Shown here: one piece after another, positions 37,133 through 44,813 of the stretch
Position numbering within the stretch: the first letter of the stretch is position 1
Layout: each line of letters begins with the position of its first letter
Source of the DNA: an uncultured Oleispira sp.
Lineage (GTDB): Bacteria > Pseudomonadota > Gammaproteobacteria > Pseudomonadales > Oceanobacteraceae
Length of the DNA: 64,000 bases
Assembly (NCBI GenBank): GCA_913061415.1
Contig: CAJXUD010000009.1
Coordinates: 106,663 to 170,662 of the forward strand
Direction: 5' to 3'
Translations under genes and position numbers: made by a program
The notes under the pieces: generated by a model
Seen by the model: only the letters and a program-made list of their open reading frames with translations
What the model was told of the DNA's origin: nothing
Databases searched by the model: none

Positions 37133-37990
37133 TTAGTTCGTTCTCGATAATGCTGCACTACGAAGCGCTTCTGTACGCAGTTCTGTTGTACGCTTCGGCG
37201 CAGTTTTAACGTGAGTGGTATAAATTGTTAAACCCGTGAATGCTAAACCACCTACAAGGTTACCCAGCGCGGTTGGAATTTCATTCCAAACAATGTAATC
37301 CATAAAAGAAAACTCGCCGCCCATTATCAAGCTAAATGGGAATAAAAACATATTCACTACCGAGTGTTCAAAACCCATATAGAAGAATAAAAAAATCGGC
37401 ATCCACATCGCAATCACTTTACCGCTAACAGAGGTTGAGATTAAAGCACCAACCACACCCAGTGATACCATCCAGTTGCATAACATACCGCGAACAAAAA
37501 TAGTCAACCAGCCATCTACACCGTGCGCGGCATAACCTAAGGTACGTGCTTCACCAATACTCGCCACCTTGGCACCCACCGCGCCAGGGTCGACATTAAA
37601 ACCATAGGTAAAAATCCAAGCCATCATAAAGGCAACGATTAATGCGCCTAAAAAGTTGCCTAAAAATACTAGGCCCCAGTTGCGTAATACACCACCGACC
37701 GTAACACCGGGTCTTTTATCCAATAAAGCCAAAGGCGCTAATACAAATACTCCGGTTAAAAGATCAAATCCCATTAAGTACAGCATGCAAAAACCGACAG
37801 GAAATAGAATCGCACCCAATAAAAAGCTACCCGTATTCACCGCAACGGTAATGGCAAATACCGCGGCTAACGCCAAAATAGCACCGGCCATAAACGCGCG
37901 GATAATAGTATCGCGGGTCGACATAAAAATTTTAGATTCGCCTGCATCTACCATTTTAGTAGCAAACTCAGCGGGGGCTAGATAGGACAT
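37133..37990 (-). CDS. Formate/nitrite transporter (FNT) family channel
   Basis: A 285-aa pentameric-type channel with six helices. N-terminal YLAPAEFATKMVDAGESK, ILFPVGFCMLYLMGFDLLTG (the broken helix), LRNWGLVFLGNFLGAL and GMLCNWMVSLG, then MGFEHSVVNMF with the gating-region histidine, all match FocA/NirC. Whether it carries nitrite, formate or another small anion cannot be told. The kinase/phosphatase partner favours nitrite. No nitrite reductase gene lies nearby. The leader contains a terminator-like hairpin (38098-38135). Confidence 0.93.
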   Translation of the reverse strand: MSYLAPAEFATKMVDAGESKIFMSTRDTIIRAFMAGAILALAAVFAITVAVNTGSFLLGAILFPVGFCMLYLMGFDLLTGVFVLAPLALLDKRPGVTVGGVLRNWGLVFLGNFLGALIVAFMMAWIFTYGFNVDPGAVGAKVASIGEARTLGYAAHGVDGWLTIFVRGMLCNWMVSLGVVGALISTSVSGKVIAMWMPIFLFFYMGFEHSVVNMFLFPFSLIMGGEFSFMDYIVWNEIPTALGNLVGGLAFTGLTIYTTHVKTAPKRTTELRTEALRSAALSRTN

Positions 37991-38097
37991 AGTCTTTCTC
38001 TCTTTGATTAGAAATTAAAGTAATTAATCTCACTACAGCAAACGCTATGCCAAAATATTTTTTCAATCCCCTATCGTACTTACAGATTATTAAATTC

Positions 38098-38135
38098 ACA
38101 AAAAAACCCTATAAAACCACTGTATTTATAGGGTT
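38098..38135 (-). terminator. Terminator-like hairpin in the leader of the FNT gene (possible attenuator)
   Basis: aaccctataaa (38105-38115) and tttatagggtt (38125-38135) form a perfect 11-bp stem. On the minus strand it is followed by a run of seven T. It lies 110 bases before the FNT start codon, and the gene to its right is on the plus strand, so it cannot end a known upstream gene. It may be an attenuator or the end of a small RNA. Nothing else clear was seen in the 363-base spacer 37991-38353. Confidence 0.7.
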
Positions 38136-38353
38136 AATAAACATGTAGATAAATACTATAAAAAATCAAGTTAAAGAATCTGCACAGTTTTATAGCTTTT
38201 ATAAACGATATTTTAAATGCTGCATTCAAACGGTGCATTTAAACCTTAGTCTTTAGAACTGTACCATTATAGGCTCTAGTAATACTCGATCTCATTTGCA
38301 TTTAGAGGCAATAAAACCTATAAAGGTAGCAAATAATATTCTAGGACTTTGTC

Positions 38354-39022
38354 ATGATTACACTGCACCATTTAAACAACTCTCGCTCTCAGCGAATCAT
38401 CTGGTTACTTGAAGAATTAAAACTAGAATATGTCATTGAATTTCATGACCGCGACGCTAAGACGTATCTAGCACCCGAGAGCCTAAAAGCCGTTCATGCA
38501 CTGGGTAAAAGCCCAGTAATCATTGATGATAAAACAGGCATGACATTGGCAGAAAGCGGTCTTATTATTGAATATCTTGTGCAGACATATGGCCAACATT
38601 TAATGCCAGAGCAAGGTACACCTGCGTATTGGCAGTATCTTTATTGGTTGCACTTTAGTGAAGGTTCATTGATGCCGCCGATGGTTATGAATTTGGTCTT
38701 ATCAAAAGTTAAAACCAGCCCAATGCCATTCTTTGTGAAACCTATTGCGAAAAAGATTGCTGATCAAATAATTAAGCAGTTCTCTGGACCCAATATCAAA
38801 CGCAGCCTTGAATTTATTGAAGCGCACTTGAGTAATAATACTTGGTTCTGCGGTGATCAATTTACGGGGGCTGATGTGCAGATGAGCTTTCCCCTTGAGG
38901 CCAGCGCAGCACGAGGCATGCTAGACCAATACCCGAATGCATTGGCCTATGTGAAACGTTTTCAGGCGCTACCAGCCTACCAGAGCGCCTTAAGTAAAGG
39001 TGGCGATTACGATTACGCTTAA
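38354..39022 (+). CDS. Glutathione S-transferase
   Basis: A 222-aa cytosolic GST. The N-terminal thioredoxin-like domain begins ITLHHLNNSRSQRIIWLLEEL, in which S9/S11-R12 sit at the catalytic position. GKSPVIIDDKTGMTLAESGLIIEYL carries the cis-proline and the E-S pair binding glutathione. The C-terminal helical domain includes FCGDQFTGADVQMSFPLEA, the N-capping box. It detoxifies electrophiles; the substrate is unknown. It overlaps the convergent PepSY gene by 4 bp and stands alone. Confidence 0.92.
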   Translation: MITLHHLNNSRSQRIIWLLEELKLEYVIEFHDRDAKTYLAPESLKAVHALGKSPVIIDDKTGMTLAESGLIIEYLVQTYGQHLMPEQGTPAYWQYLYWLHFSEGSLMPPMVMNLVLSKVKTSPMPFFVKPIAKKIADQIIKQFSGPNIKRSLEFIEAHLSNNTWFCGDQFTGADVQMSFPLEASAARGMLDQYPNALAYVKRFQALPAYQSALSKGGDYDYA

Positions 39023-39579
39023 CTGAATCCGCCAATCACCAAGAATGATATAATTCCTGCGGCAAAAGCACCTAATGTTATTCGTTTTAACTTGGGTGTT
39101 TGCCACGCCATCATAAAGCCTGAAATGAGTAACATGCCCAAAACAAAGGCAAAGAAGGCAGCATAGACTTTAAAAACCACCCCACCTTTCGCTTTATGAA
39201 GTTGAACCAAGTTTCGATACCAACTGGTTTCTTTAACGGTTAACTTTGCCACCAAATCACGATCTGTCGGTTCTAGGCTGATATCTTTTGTCGACCCCGT
39301 CCATTCAAGCATGAAGGCACTGCCAATTGTTTTAACCTTAGCTTTTCCTTCCGGCAGGCTAATATCTCGTACATCCAATTCCCTAACGGCTAATGATGTA
39401 AGAGTAACAAGCTCAGGTATTAAGGTTTCAGTGAGCGGCACCTCATACACTTCACTGGTATAACTTCCTTTGATACCCCAAGTATACAAGGCGCCTGTGA
39501 CCATAAACATAACCGCAACGGGCAGTGTAAATGCTGCAAGTAGCGCATGAACTTTCATCAATTGTATTCGTGTAATCAC
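39019..39579 (-). CDS. PepSY-associated membrane protein
   Basis: A 186-aa membrane protein with an N-terminal helix (about 8-34), a periplasmic PepSY-like alpha/beta segment (about 45-125), and two C-terminal helices (about 130-157 and 165-185). The order LMKVHALLAAFTLPVAVMFM and WYRNLVQLHKAKGGVVFKVY is that of the PepSY_TM family, with histidines H11 and H128 at the membrane edges that in relatives can bind haem. Such proteins often accompany iron or redox genes. GTG start with ggag 5 bases upstream. It lies 26 bases after the 98-aa gene and likely shares its transcript. Confidence 0.82.
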   Translation of the reverse strand: MITRIQLMKVHALLAAFTLPVAVMFMVTGALYTWGIKGSYTSEVYEVPLTETLIPELVTLTSLAVRELDVRDISLPEGKAKVKTIGSAFMLEWTGSTKDISLEPTDRDLVAKLTVKETSWYRNLVQLHKAKGGVVFKVYAAFFAFVLGMLLISGFMMAWQTPKLKRITLGAFAAGIISFLVIGGFS

Positions 39580-39605
39580 TCTTACTCCTCACCTTTTAAT
39601 AAGCA

Positions 39606-39902
39606 TTAAGAAAGCGCTCGGGTACCTTCAATCTCAGATACAGTATTCGCTTGTGCTCGCTCAATAATTTTTAATAATATAGATTGAATCGCTTCGTCTT
39701 CACGCGCATTGGTTTTACTAACAAACTTCTGTTCTTGCGGCTCTGCACCTTCTTCTTGTATGAACGAAATAACCACTTCTGTTGCAATACCCGAATCATC
39801 GTCAGACTCTTGACCAAAATACTCAAAGGATACCTGTGGATAGCCGTTGAAGCCTTTTTTCACTTGTTTAGTAATTCGTTTTTTTGCTTTATCTAAATTC
39901 AT
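39606..39902 (-). CDS. Conserved small hypothetical protein
   Basis: A 98-aa soluble protein I do not recognise. It begins with a lysine-rich amphipathic helix (NLDKAKKRITKQVKKGFNG), then a beta-rich middle (YPQVSFEYFGQES...ATEVVISFIQEEG), and an acidic C-terminal helix. gggaag sits 7 bases before the ATG, a good ribosome binding site, and the coding pattern looks genuine. It is upstream of the PepSY gene, 26 bases away, in the same direction. Confidence 0.75.
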   Translation of the reverse strand: MNLDKAKKRITKQVKKGFNGYPQVSFEYFGQESDDDSGIATEVVISFIQEEGAEPQEQKFVSKTNAREDEAIQSILLKIIERAQANTVSEIEGTRALS

Positions 39903-40401
39903 ACAATACTTCCCTTACGCGGCTTTTTAGACCTTACGTTCCTTTTAGACTACCAAAGTAATCGGTTAACAAGCAGCCTTCTCTAACAAACTTGTTACTA
40001 TATTGATTTAGCCCCGTAATCACTTGGCAATTTAGTATGCAATTCATGATTTTGAGAGAGTGTGAGGTTTTGCGTCAATTTAAAGCTATATTTTATTTTC
40101 ATCGCAAAGACCCATATCGCCTTGGTATCTCCCGCTAAGTTAGCAGAAACAATATCTTTCAAACCAAGTTCGACAGCCTACATTGATGATATTGAATGCA
40201 TCAACTTTACAAAGGTTTTCACCTTATGTCACTTTAATACTATTAAAAAATAAACGAGCGCGCAGGGATAAAATTTTGAGAGAAAAAACGCTAATGAACA
40301 GACAAGAAGAAGTAAGGTAAGAAAAGTAAGGAGGTAAAAAGCCTACCGATACCAAGTTAAAGCGACGGCAAAACCAGTCTCTTTAACTCAATATTAGCAA
40401 A
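39903..40401. other. 500-base spacer without a recognised gene
   Basis: No convincing coding region. A 63-codon open frame on the plus strand (40062-40253) has no ribosome binding site and low-complexity composition. An 8-bp inverted repeat agttaaag/ctttaact (40355-40362/40381-40388) encloses an 18-base loop near the end of the 88-aa gene, without a T tract. A purine-rich stretch aggaggtaaaaag lies at about 40329-40341, but no downstream frame uses it. Confidence 0.5.
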
Positions 40402-40668
40402 CTACAAATCTAGATTTCGCTTCAAAACTCTTCCAGAAGTAATGATTCGCGTCGTGCGATACAACTCTGGATGTTTTTCATTGTCGGCATAGCGCATAGG
40501 CTCGCCTGACGTAGGGCTAACGAACCAAGAAGCTTCTGGACGAGCATCACCTAGCTCTTTCTTAAAGGCTTGTGGAGTGATACCAAGCGCTTCAGCAGCG
40601 GCATTGAACGTACAACGGGTTTTCACTTCGTTTATATAATCGACTATCAGGGTAATTTTGTTCTGCAC
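40402..40668 (-). CDS. Small hypothetical protein with helix-turn-helix-like N-terminus
   Basis: An 88-aa protein. The N-terminal part (IVDYINEVKTRCTFNAAAEALGITPQAFKKELG) resembles a winged or tri-helical DNA-binding segment: AAAEALGITPQAFKK has the helix-turn-helix spacing. The C-terminal part (SWFVSPTSGEPMRYADNEKHPEL) is polar. It may be a small DNA-binding protein, but the family is not recognised. The start is GTG with aaggag 10 bases before it; that site lies in a 7-bp hairpin (40669-40686). Confidence 0.7.
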   Translation of the reverse strand: MQNKITLIVDYINEVKTRCTFNAAAEALGITPQAFKKELGDARPEASWFVSPTSGEPMRYADNEKHPELYRTTRIITSGRVLKRNLDL

Positions 40669-40686
40669 TACAAGGTGCTCCTTGTA
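40669..40686 (-). promoter_or_regulatory. Hairpin over the ribosome binding site of the 88-aa gene
   Basis: Perfect 7-bp stem tacaagg/ccttgta with a 4-base loop, directly adjacent to the GTG start. On the minus strand the aaggag ribosome binding site straddles one arm and the loop. Translation could be controlled by folding. It is short enough to arise by chance. Confidence 0.45.
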
Positions 40687-40866
40687 AAGTTAACAATTCA
40701 TGAATAGGACAACACAGTATAGCGAACTATAGGGAGAAAAGGGGGATTAATCCGCCCTTTCCTACTTTCACTGTTTTTTACAGCCGTTATCGCGGTATTT
40801 ATGCGTATTTGCAGTATTTTTAGCGTTATTAGAAGAAAGCCAAAAGAAATCGCTGCTTCAAACACA

Positions 40867-41322
40867 TCAGAAAAACTTAAAGAAGGGTAAGCGAGAAGAC
40901 ATCGCTTGGGCCAAGTTCACCATGCCCCATAATACAAAGGACGTATGCATAATGGTGAAATAGACAATGATCATGGGCCAAGCATGAGTGGAATGCTCCA
41001 TCAATAAATAGATCGTTGAACAGCCACCGATAACGGATAAGCCGCCAATCATAGACAATAAAAATGCGACGCGTGTATGTGATTGATCCAGCTCTTGCTG
41101 ACTAACACTGGTTTCAATTACACGTCTTTTCTTAAGGTCTTTCACATCATCGAGATTAAGGTCTAGCACATCCCTTATTTTACTGGATTTGCTCTTCGCC
41201 GCGTCTTTACGAGGTTTCCATACTAGCGCTCGATACTGCAAGGCCAGCAATACAAAAGAGATGCCTGGCAGCACCAGTAAATTAGCCAAATACAGTATTT
41301 GAGCGTGTACTGATTTATTCAT
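40867..41322 (-). CDS. Small membrane protein downstream of norQ
   Basis: About 151 aa, with an N-terminal helix (NLLVLPGISFVLLALQYRALV), a charged cytoplasmic loop rich in Lys/Asp/Ser (about 40-85), and two C-terminal helices (VAFLLSMIGGLSVIGGCSTIYLL and MIIVYFTIMHTSFVLWGMV). I do not recognise a family. I prefer ATG 41322, with gagag 6 bases before it, over ATG 41340. It follows norQ by 116 bases on the same strand, so it may belong with NO reductase assembly. This rests on position only. Confidence 0.75.
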   Translation of the reverse strand: MNKSVHAQILYLANLLVLPGISFVLLALQYRALVWKPRKDAAKSKSSKIRDVLDLNLDDVKDLKKRRVIETSVSQQELDQSHTRVAFLLSMIGGLSVIGGCSTIYLLMEHSTHAWPMIIVYFTIMHTSFVLWGMVNLAQAMSSRLPFFKFF

Positions 41323-41438
41323 GAACAACTCTCTACCCATTATAACGAAGCTCTAAATACCGCGACTTACCGCTACTTGCAACCATGCATTAATTACAAT
41401 AAACACGCTCACAATGTAATGATATTAATGATCAACCA

Positions 41439-42248
41439 TCAATTTGCAATACAAGCATCAATAACCGTCTTAAGAGCTGCAACAGTGGCTTCATCATCAG
41501 ATAAAGGCTCGGCCATTGCCGCGTAACATGCCTGCTTCACATCAACGCCACTCACCACCAGCTTGGCGGCATAGATTATTAAACGAGTGGAAGCGGCTTC
41601 TTCTAAATCATGATCTTTTAAGTTGCGTAAAGCCGTGCCTAGGCGCACGAGCTGCTCAACCAGCTCTAGCGGCGCACCACTTTCTTGGGCAACAATTTTA
41701 GCTTCAATGTCTTCACTGGGGTAATCAAAGCTCATCGCAATGAAACGCTGTCGCGTACTGGGCTTCATGCCTTTAATAAGGTTTTGGTAACCTGGATTGT
41801 AAGAAACCACCAGCATAAAACCTGGCGCGGCTTCTAAATATTCACCGGTTCTTTCTATCGGCAAAACACGACGATCATCTGCTAACGGGTGCAATACAAC
41901 GGTGGTATCTTTGCGGGCTTCAACGACTTCGTCTAGATAGCAAATCCCGCCTTCGCGCACCGCTTTGGTTAAAGGTCCGTCTTGCCAATACGTGCCTTCA
42001 GGGCCAATCAAATGACGCCCTACTAAGTCTGCGGCCGTTAAATCATCATGACAAGAAACGGTATACAAAGGACGCTCAAGCTTTTCGGCCATCGCCGCAA
42101 TAAAACGGGTTTTACCACACCCTGTTGGCCCTTTAATTAATACCGGTAGGTTGTTTTTATAAGCATGGGTAAATAACTCAACTTCATTACCCTGAGGTTC
42201 GTAGTACAAGTCATCTTTGGCATTGTTAATTGCTATTTCAACGGTCAT
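41439..42248 (-). CDS. norQ: NorQ/CbbQ AAA+ ATPase for NO reductase activation
   Basis: A 269-aa MoxR/CbbQ-type ATPase that pairs with NorD. Walker A GPTGCGKT (about 40-47), Walker B ICYLDEVVEARKDTT, sensor-1 region LVVSYNPGYQN and arginine region PSTRQRFIAMSF all match NorQ/NirQ. I use the second ATG (42248), which has gagga 6 bases before it; the ATG at 42254 lies directly on that site. Unusually, norQ is separated from norCBD by about 21 kb. Its own FNR-type promoter is at 42294-42341. Confidence 0.93.
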   Translation of the reverse strand: MTVEIAINNAKDDLYYEPQGNEVELFTHAYKNNLPVLIKGPTGCGKTRFIAAMAEKLERPLYTVSCHDDLTAADLVGRHLIGPEGTYWQDGPLTKAVREGGICYLDEVVEARKDTTVVLHPLADDRRVLPIERTGEYLEAAPGFMLVVSYNPGYQNLIKGMKPSTRQRFIAMSFDYPSEDIEAKIVAQESGAPLELVEQLVRLGTALRNLKDHDLEEAASTRLIIYAAKLVVSGVDVKQACYAAMAEPLSDDEATVAALKTVIDACIAN

Positions 42249-42293
42249 GATCATTCCTCACGCTTATGACTTCATACAATACTTCACATAATA

Positions 42294-42341
42294 TGCGTAC
42301 ATAGTAATCAAGTATTTATAAAAGCCCTTGATTAACATCAG
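42294..42341 (-). promoter_or_regulatory. FNR/Anr/Dnr-type class II promoter of norQ
   Basis: TTGATTAACATCAG at 42328-42341 (plus-strand sequence) matches nine of ten bases of TTGAT-N4-ATCAA. On the minus strand a -10-like TACTAT lies at 42306-42301, placing the start near 42294 and the box centre about 41 bases upstream, the same plan as at norC. The box also lies about 77 bases from the divergent zinc-ribbon gene and could serve both. Confidence 0.75.
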
Positions 42342-42417
42342 GTTTTGGTTGGTTAATGTGCTTAGTGTGTCCGTTTTATGGCAAACTGCGGGAATAGTAA
42401 AGTGAAGAGTCTATAGT

Positions 42418-42639
42418 ATGAGCAGTATGAGTCAATCTGATAACAAAGACCCAAATCAACGCGAGTGCGACAACTGTAATGGCCTTGTCGGCTTGGAAGA
42501 TAAGATGTGCGCGCGCTGTGGCTTCGCCCTTTCTCCTGTACGTAGTACAAAAGCTAAATGGCGCGGAATAAGCTTTCCGGTATTTGTATTTTGGGTGACT
42601 GTATTTTGTGCGTTGATGATTGTTTGGCTGCCCCGCTAA
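42418..42639 (+). CDS. Small zinc-ribbon membrane protein
   Basis: A 73-aa protein with a zinc ribbon made of two C-x-x-C knuckles (ECDNCNGLVG and KMCARCGFAL, about 17-37) followed by one hydrophobic C-terminal helix (FPVFVFWVTVFCALMIVWL). Compact zinc-ribbon/single-helix proteins of this kind are common but uncharacterised. An alternative start is the second ATG at 42427. It is divergent from norQ across a region with one FNR-type box, and converges on a lipoprotein gene. Confidence 0.8.
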   Translation: MSSMSQSDNKDPNQRECDNCNGLVGLEDKMCARCGFALSPVRSTKAKWRGISFPVFVFWVTVFCALMIVWLPR

Positions 42640-42671
42640 CGTTAAGCAAAAGGGCAAAGCCAAGAGCGCAG

Positions 42672-43076
42672 CTATCGCTTACGCTCAAATTCAGCAACAG
42701 GTGCACCATTTTGAGAGAGAACTGCTTGAGAGAGAACTGCGTTATTATTAGCCGTTGCCTCTTCATCTGAAACTCTCAATTCAAACTTAATTTTAGTATC
42801 TCGATGATTTTCATCACCGCACTGAACATCCAACATGTGAGATGACTTCGCCTGCCAAATACACCAAAGATCCGCTTTATTTTCTTGGCCGACGATAGTT
42901 GTATTGGGATGCAAAGTACCTTTGCCATCAAACTCCAATTCTAAGGCACTGTATTGAGCTGAATCTTTATCAGCAGATTGCCAGTGTCCTGCACCAGGAT
43001 GCCCACTGCAGGCTGACAATAAAAAACTGGCAAGTATGATAGGGGCGGTAACGACTAAGTTGAACGATGTTTTCAT
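42672..43076 (-). CDS. Small predicted lipoprotein
   Basis: A 134-aa protein with a signal peptide and lipobox LSAC (C23). The mature part (HPGAGHWQSADKDSAQYSALELEFDGKGTL in outline) is a small beta-rich domain with two cysteines (DLWCIWQAK and DVQCGDEN) that may pair. Function unknown. Near the C-terminus a 15-bp duplication encodes AVLSQAVLSQ. Confidence 0.8.
   Translation of the reverse strand: MKTSFNLVVTAPIILASFLLSACSGHPGAGHWQSADKDSAQYSALELEFDGKGTLHPNTTIVGQENKADLWCIWQAKSSHMLDVQCGDENHRDTKIKFELRVSDEEATANNNAVLSQAVLSQNGAPVAEFERKR
42711..42740. repeat. Exact 15-bp tandem duplication in the lipoprotein gene
   Basis: ttgagagagaactgc occurs twice back to back (42711-42725, 42726-42740). It is in frame and repeats a five-residue segment (A-V-L-S-Q) near the C-terminus of the lipoprotein. 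Confidence 0.92.
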
Positions 43077-43255
43077 GAGGCCTCGATGCTTACGAACTCT
43101 ACTTTACAACAGCCGACTTCACACACGATGGCTAAGTCGACATATGGATCGTTAAAGATACCTTCCTATAAAAATAGCGAAGTTTTAACCTGCTTCAATT
43201 ATCCATAGTTTCGTTTGATGAAACTTGATTAGAAACAAGAAAAACCTAATTACGA

Positions 43256-43906
43256 CTAAGGCTCTAGTCGCTCAATCGTCCACTCCGCTTTTTTATCAAC
43301 GCCACTTGTTCGGGTATACATAAAACGATCGTGTAAGCGATTCTCTCTACCCTGCCAAAACTCAATTTGTACCGGTTTAATACGCACCCCACCCCAAAAA
43401 GATGGCAGGCTGATATCGCCTTTTTTAAACTGATTTTTCAGTTGCAGGAACTTCTCTTCAAGCATAGCCCGTGAGCTAACTGGGCGACTCTGGTGAGACG
43501 CCAGCGCTGCAATTTGGCTGTCTTTTGGACGGCTCAAAAAATACTTCATCGATTCTGCGGTTGATACAAATTCAACCTCACCGGTCACAATCACTTGGCG
43601 CTCAAGACTGACCCACGGAAATAACAAGGCAATTTTATTGTTTTGCTTTAATTCACGCGCTTTGCGGCTATCGAGATTGGTGAAAAATACAAAACCTTGT
43701 TCGTTGAAATATTTTAACAAGACGGTACGCAAAGACGGCATGCCACTTTCACCCACTGTTGCTACACTCATTGCCGTTGGATCCGTCATCGATGTTTGCG
43801 TAGCGAAGTTAAGCCAATCTTCAAACTGTTCCATCGGATCAGCTTTCAGTTCACTGCGCTTTAACCCAGCTCGAAGGTATTCACGGCGTATATTTTCGAT
43901 ATCCAT
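43256..43906 (-). CDS. pdxH: Pyridoxamine 5'-phosphate oxidase PdxH
   Basis: A 216-aa FMN enzyme oxidising pyridoxine or pyridoxamine 5'-phosphate to pyridoxal 5'-phosphate. Length and order fit E. coli PdxH (218 aa). FMN and substrate sites include PSLRTVLLKYFNEQGFVFFT, SRKARELKQNNKIALLFPW and SRPVSSRAMLEEKF. The C-terminal part has SFWGGVRIKPVQIEFWQGR, then LHDRFMYTR and WTIERLEP. agaaga lies before the ATG, immediately preceded by a six-base repeat array. It stands alone in its orientation after nrdJb. Confidence 0.96.
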   Translation of the reverse strand: MDIENIRREYLRAGLKRSELKADPMEQFEDWLNFATQTSMTDPTAMSVATVGESGMPSLRTVLLKYFNEQGFVFFTNLDSRKARELKQNNKIALLFPWVSLERQVIVTGEVEFVSTAESMKYFLSRPKDSQIAALASHQSRPVSSRAMLEEKFLQLKNQFKKGDISLPSFWGGVRIKPVQIEFWQGRENRLHDRFMYTRTSGVDKKAEWTIERLEP

Positions 43907-43915
43907 AGCGTCTTC

Positions 43916-43939
43916 TTTCTATTTCTATTTCTATTTCTA
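43916..43939 (-). repeat. Four copies of a 6-bp repeat in the pdxH leader
   Basis: tttcta is repeated four times (43916-43939, plus-strand reading) with partial copies at both ends. It ends 10 bases before the pdxH start codon, just upstream of the ribosome binding site. Copy-number change would alter leader length in steps of six. Confidence 0.85.
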
Positions 43940-43972
43940 TTTAAAGTTAAATCACAATTACAATCATTCGAT

Positions 43973-44737
43973 TTAGCCACATTTTGAATCCCCGCAATTT
44001 AAACAGGTTAAGCAGCCATCCATCAAGATGGTTGCTTTGGTATGGCATTTTTTACAAATTTTGGCTTCCGCAGGAAATCCATCGTGGGTCATACGATCTT
44101 GCTGATCGGCTAACGCATCGCTTGACGCTTTCTTGCCTTTACCTGAATCACGAGCCGCTTCAAATTGCGCGCGCTTTTCGTCGAGTAGCTTTTGCTGATG
44201 TGCTGGGATTTTAGCAGGCTTCATCAAACCTATCATAATTAAATGTTTTTCTAGCGCATGTCCAATCTCGGCCACCAGCGATGGCATATAAATACCGCCC
44301 TTTTTAAGATAGCCACCGTGGGGATCAAAGACCGCCTTAAACTCTTCGACCAAGAAGGTCACGTCGCCGCCTTTTCTAAATACTGCAGAGGCTACTCGAG
44401 TCAGTGCTACAATCCACTGAAACTGATCCATGTTTTTTGAATTAATAAACATTTCAAAGGGGCGACGCAGTTCATGCTCGGTGCCTTCGTTTAATACCAC
44501 GTCATTAATGGTGACGTATAAGGCATGGTCGGCCATGGGCGGTTTTATTTTATAGGTTGAGCCAACGAGCATCTCGGGCCTTTTTAAGGTCTCGTTCATT
44601 TTTTCAATACTTTGCGTCTGCTCTTTTAATTCCTGCGCTTTCTTTTCTTGAGCTTGTTTTTCTTGCTCTCGCTGTTTAACGGCTTCTAAGTCGACCACTT
44701 CATAGGCAACAATCGGCTGTTCAATTTTTACGTTCAT
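43973..44737 (-). CDS. nrdJb: Class II ribonucleotide reductase C-terminal subunit NrdJb
   Basis: A 254-aa protein matching the separate C-terminal part of adenosylcobalamin-dependent ribonucleotide reductase. The N-terminal third is charged and coiled (LKEQTQSIEKMNE). The middle has the TSCPD-type segment (YVTINDVVLNEGTEHELRRP, FEMFINSKNM, VAEIGHALEKHL). The C-terminus is a zinc knuckle with C-x-x-C and C-x-x-C pairs (ICKKCHTKATILMDGCLTC, then NCGDSKCG). In full-length NrdJ the C-terminal cysteines reduce the active site, so this subunit is expected to be required. It follows nrdJa by 76 bases, as in Pseudomonas. Confidence 0.92.
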   Translation of the reverse strand: MNVKIEQPIVAYEVVDLEAVKQREQEKQAQEKKAQELKEQTQSIEKMNETLKRPEMLVGSTYKIKPPMADHALYVTINDVVLNEGTEHELRRPFEMFINSKNMDQFQWIVALTRVASAVFRKGGDVTFLVEEFKAVFDPHGGYLKKGGIYMPSLVAEIGHALEKHLIMIGLMKPAKIPAHQQKLLDEKRAQFEAARDSGKGKKASSDALADQQDRMTHDGFPAEAKICKKCHTKATILMDGCLTCLNCGDSKCG

Positions 44738-44813
44738 AACTTCACCTTTACTGAATTCTTTAAACTCTTAATAACGCGCCTAACGATCTCTTCACCGGCG
44801 ACAGGTTTTCTAG

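Noticed and set aside
40062..40253. 63-codon open frame in the 500-base spacer
   Set aside because: No ribosome binding site, no recognisable fold and a biased composition; kept as non-coding.
40355..40388. Terminator after the 88-aa gene
   Set aside because: The 8-bp stem has an 18-base loop and no T tract on either strand.
43916..43939. CRISPR-like array
   Set aside because: This is a continuous 6-bp repeat without spacers; none of the tandem repeats in the window have the repeat-spacer structure, and no cas gene is present.
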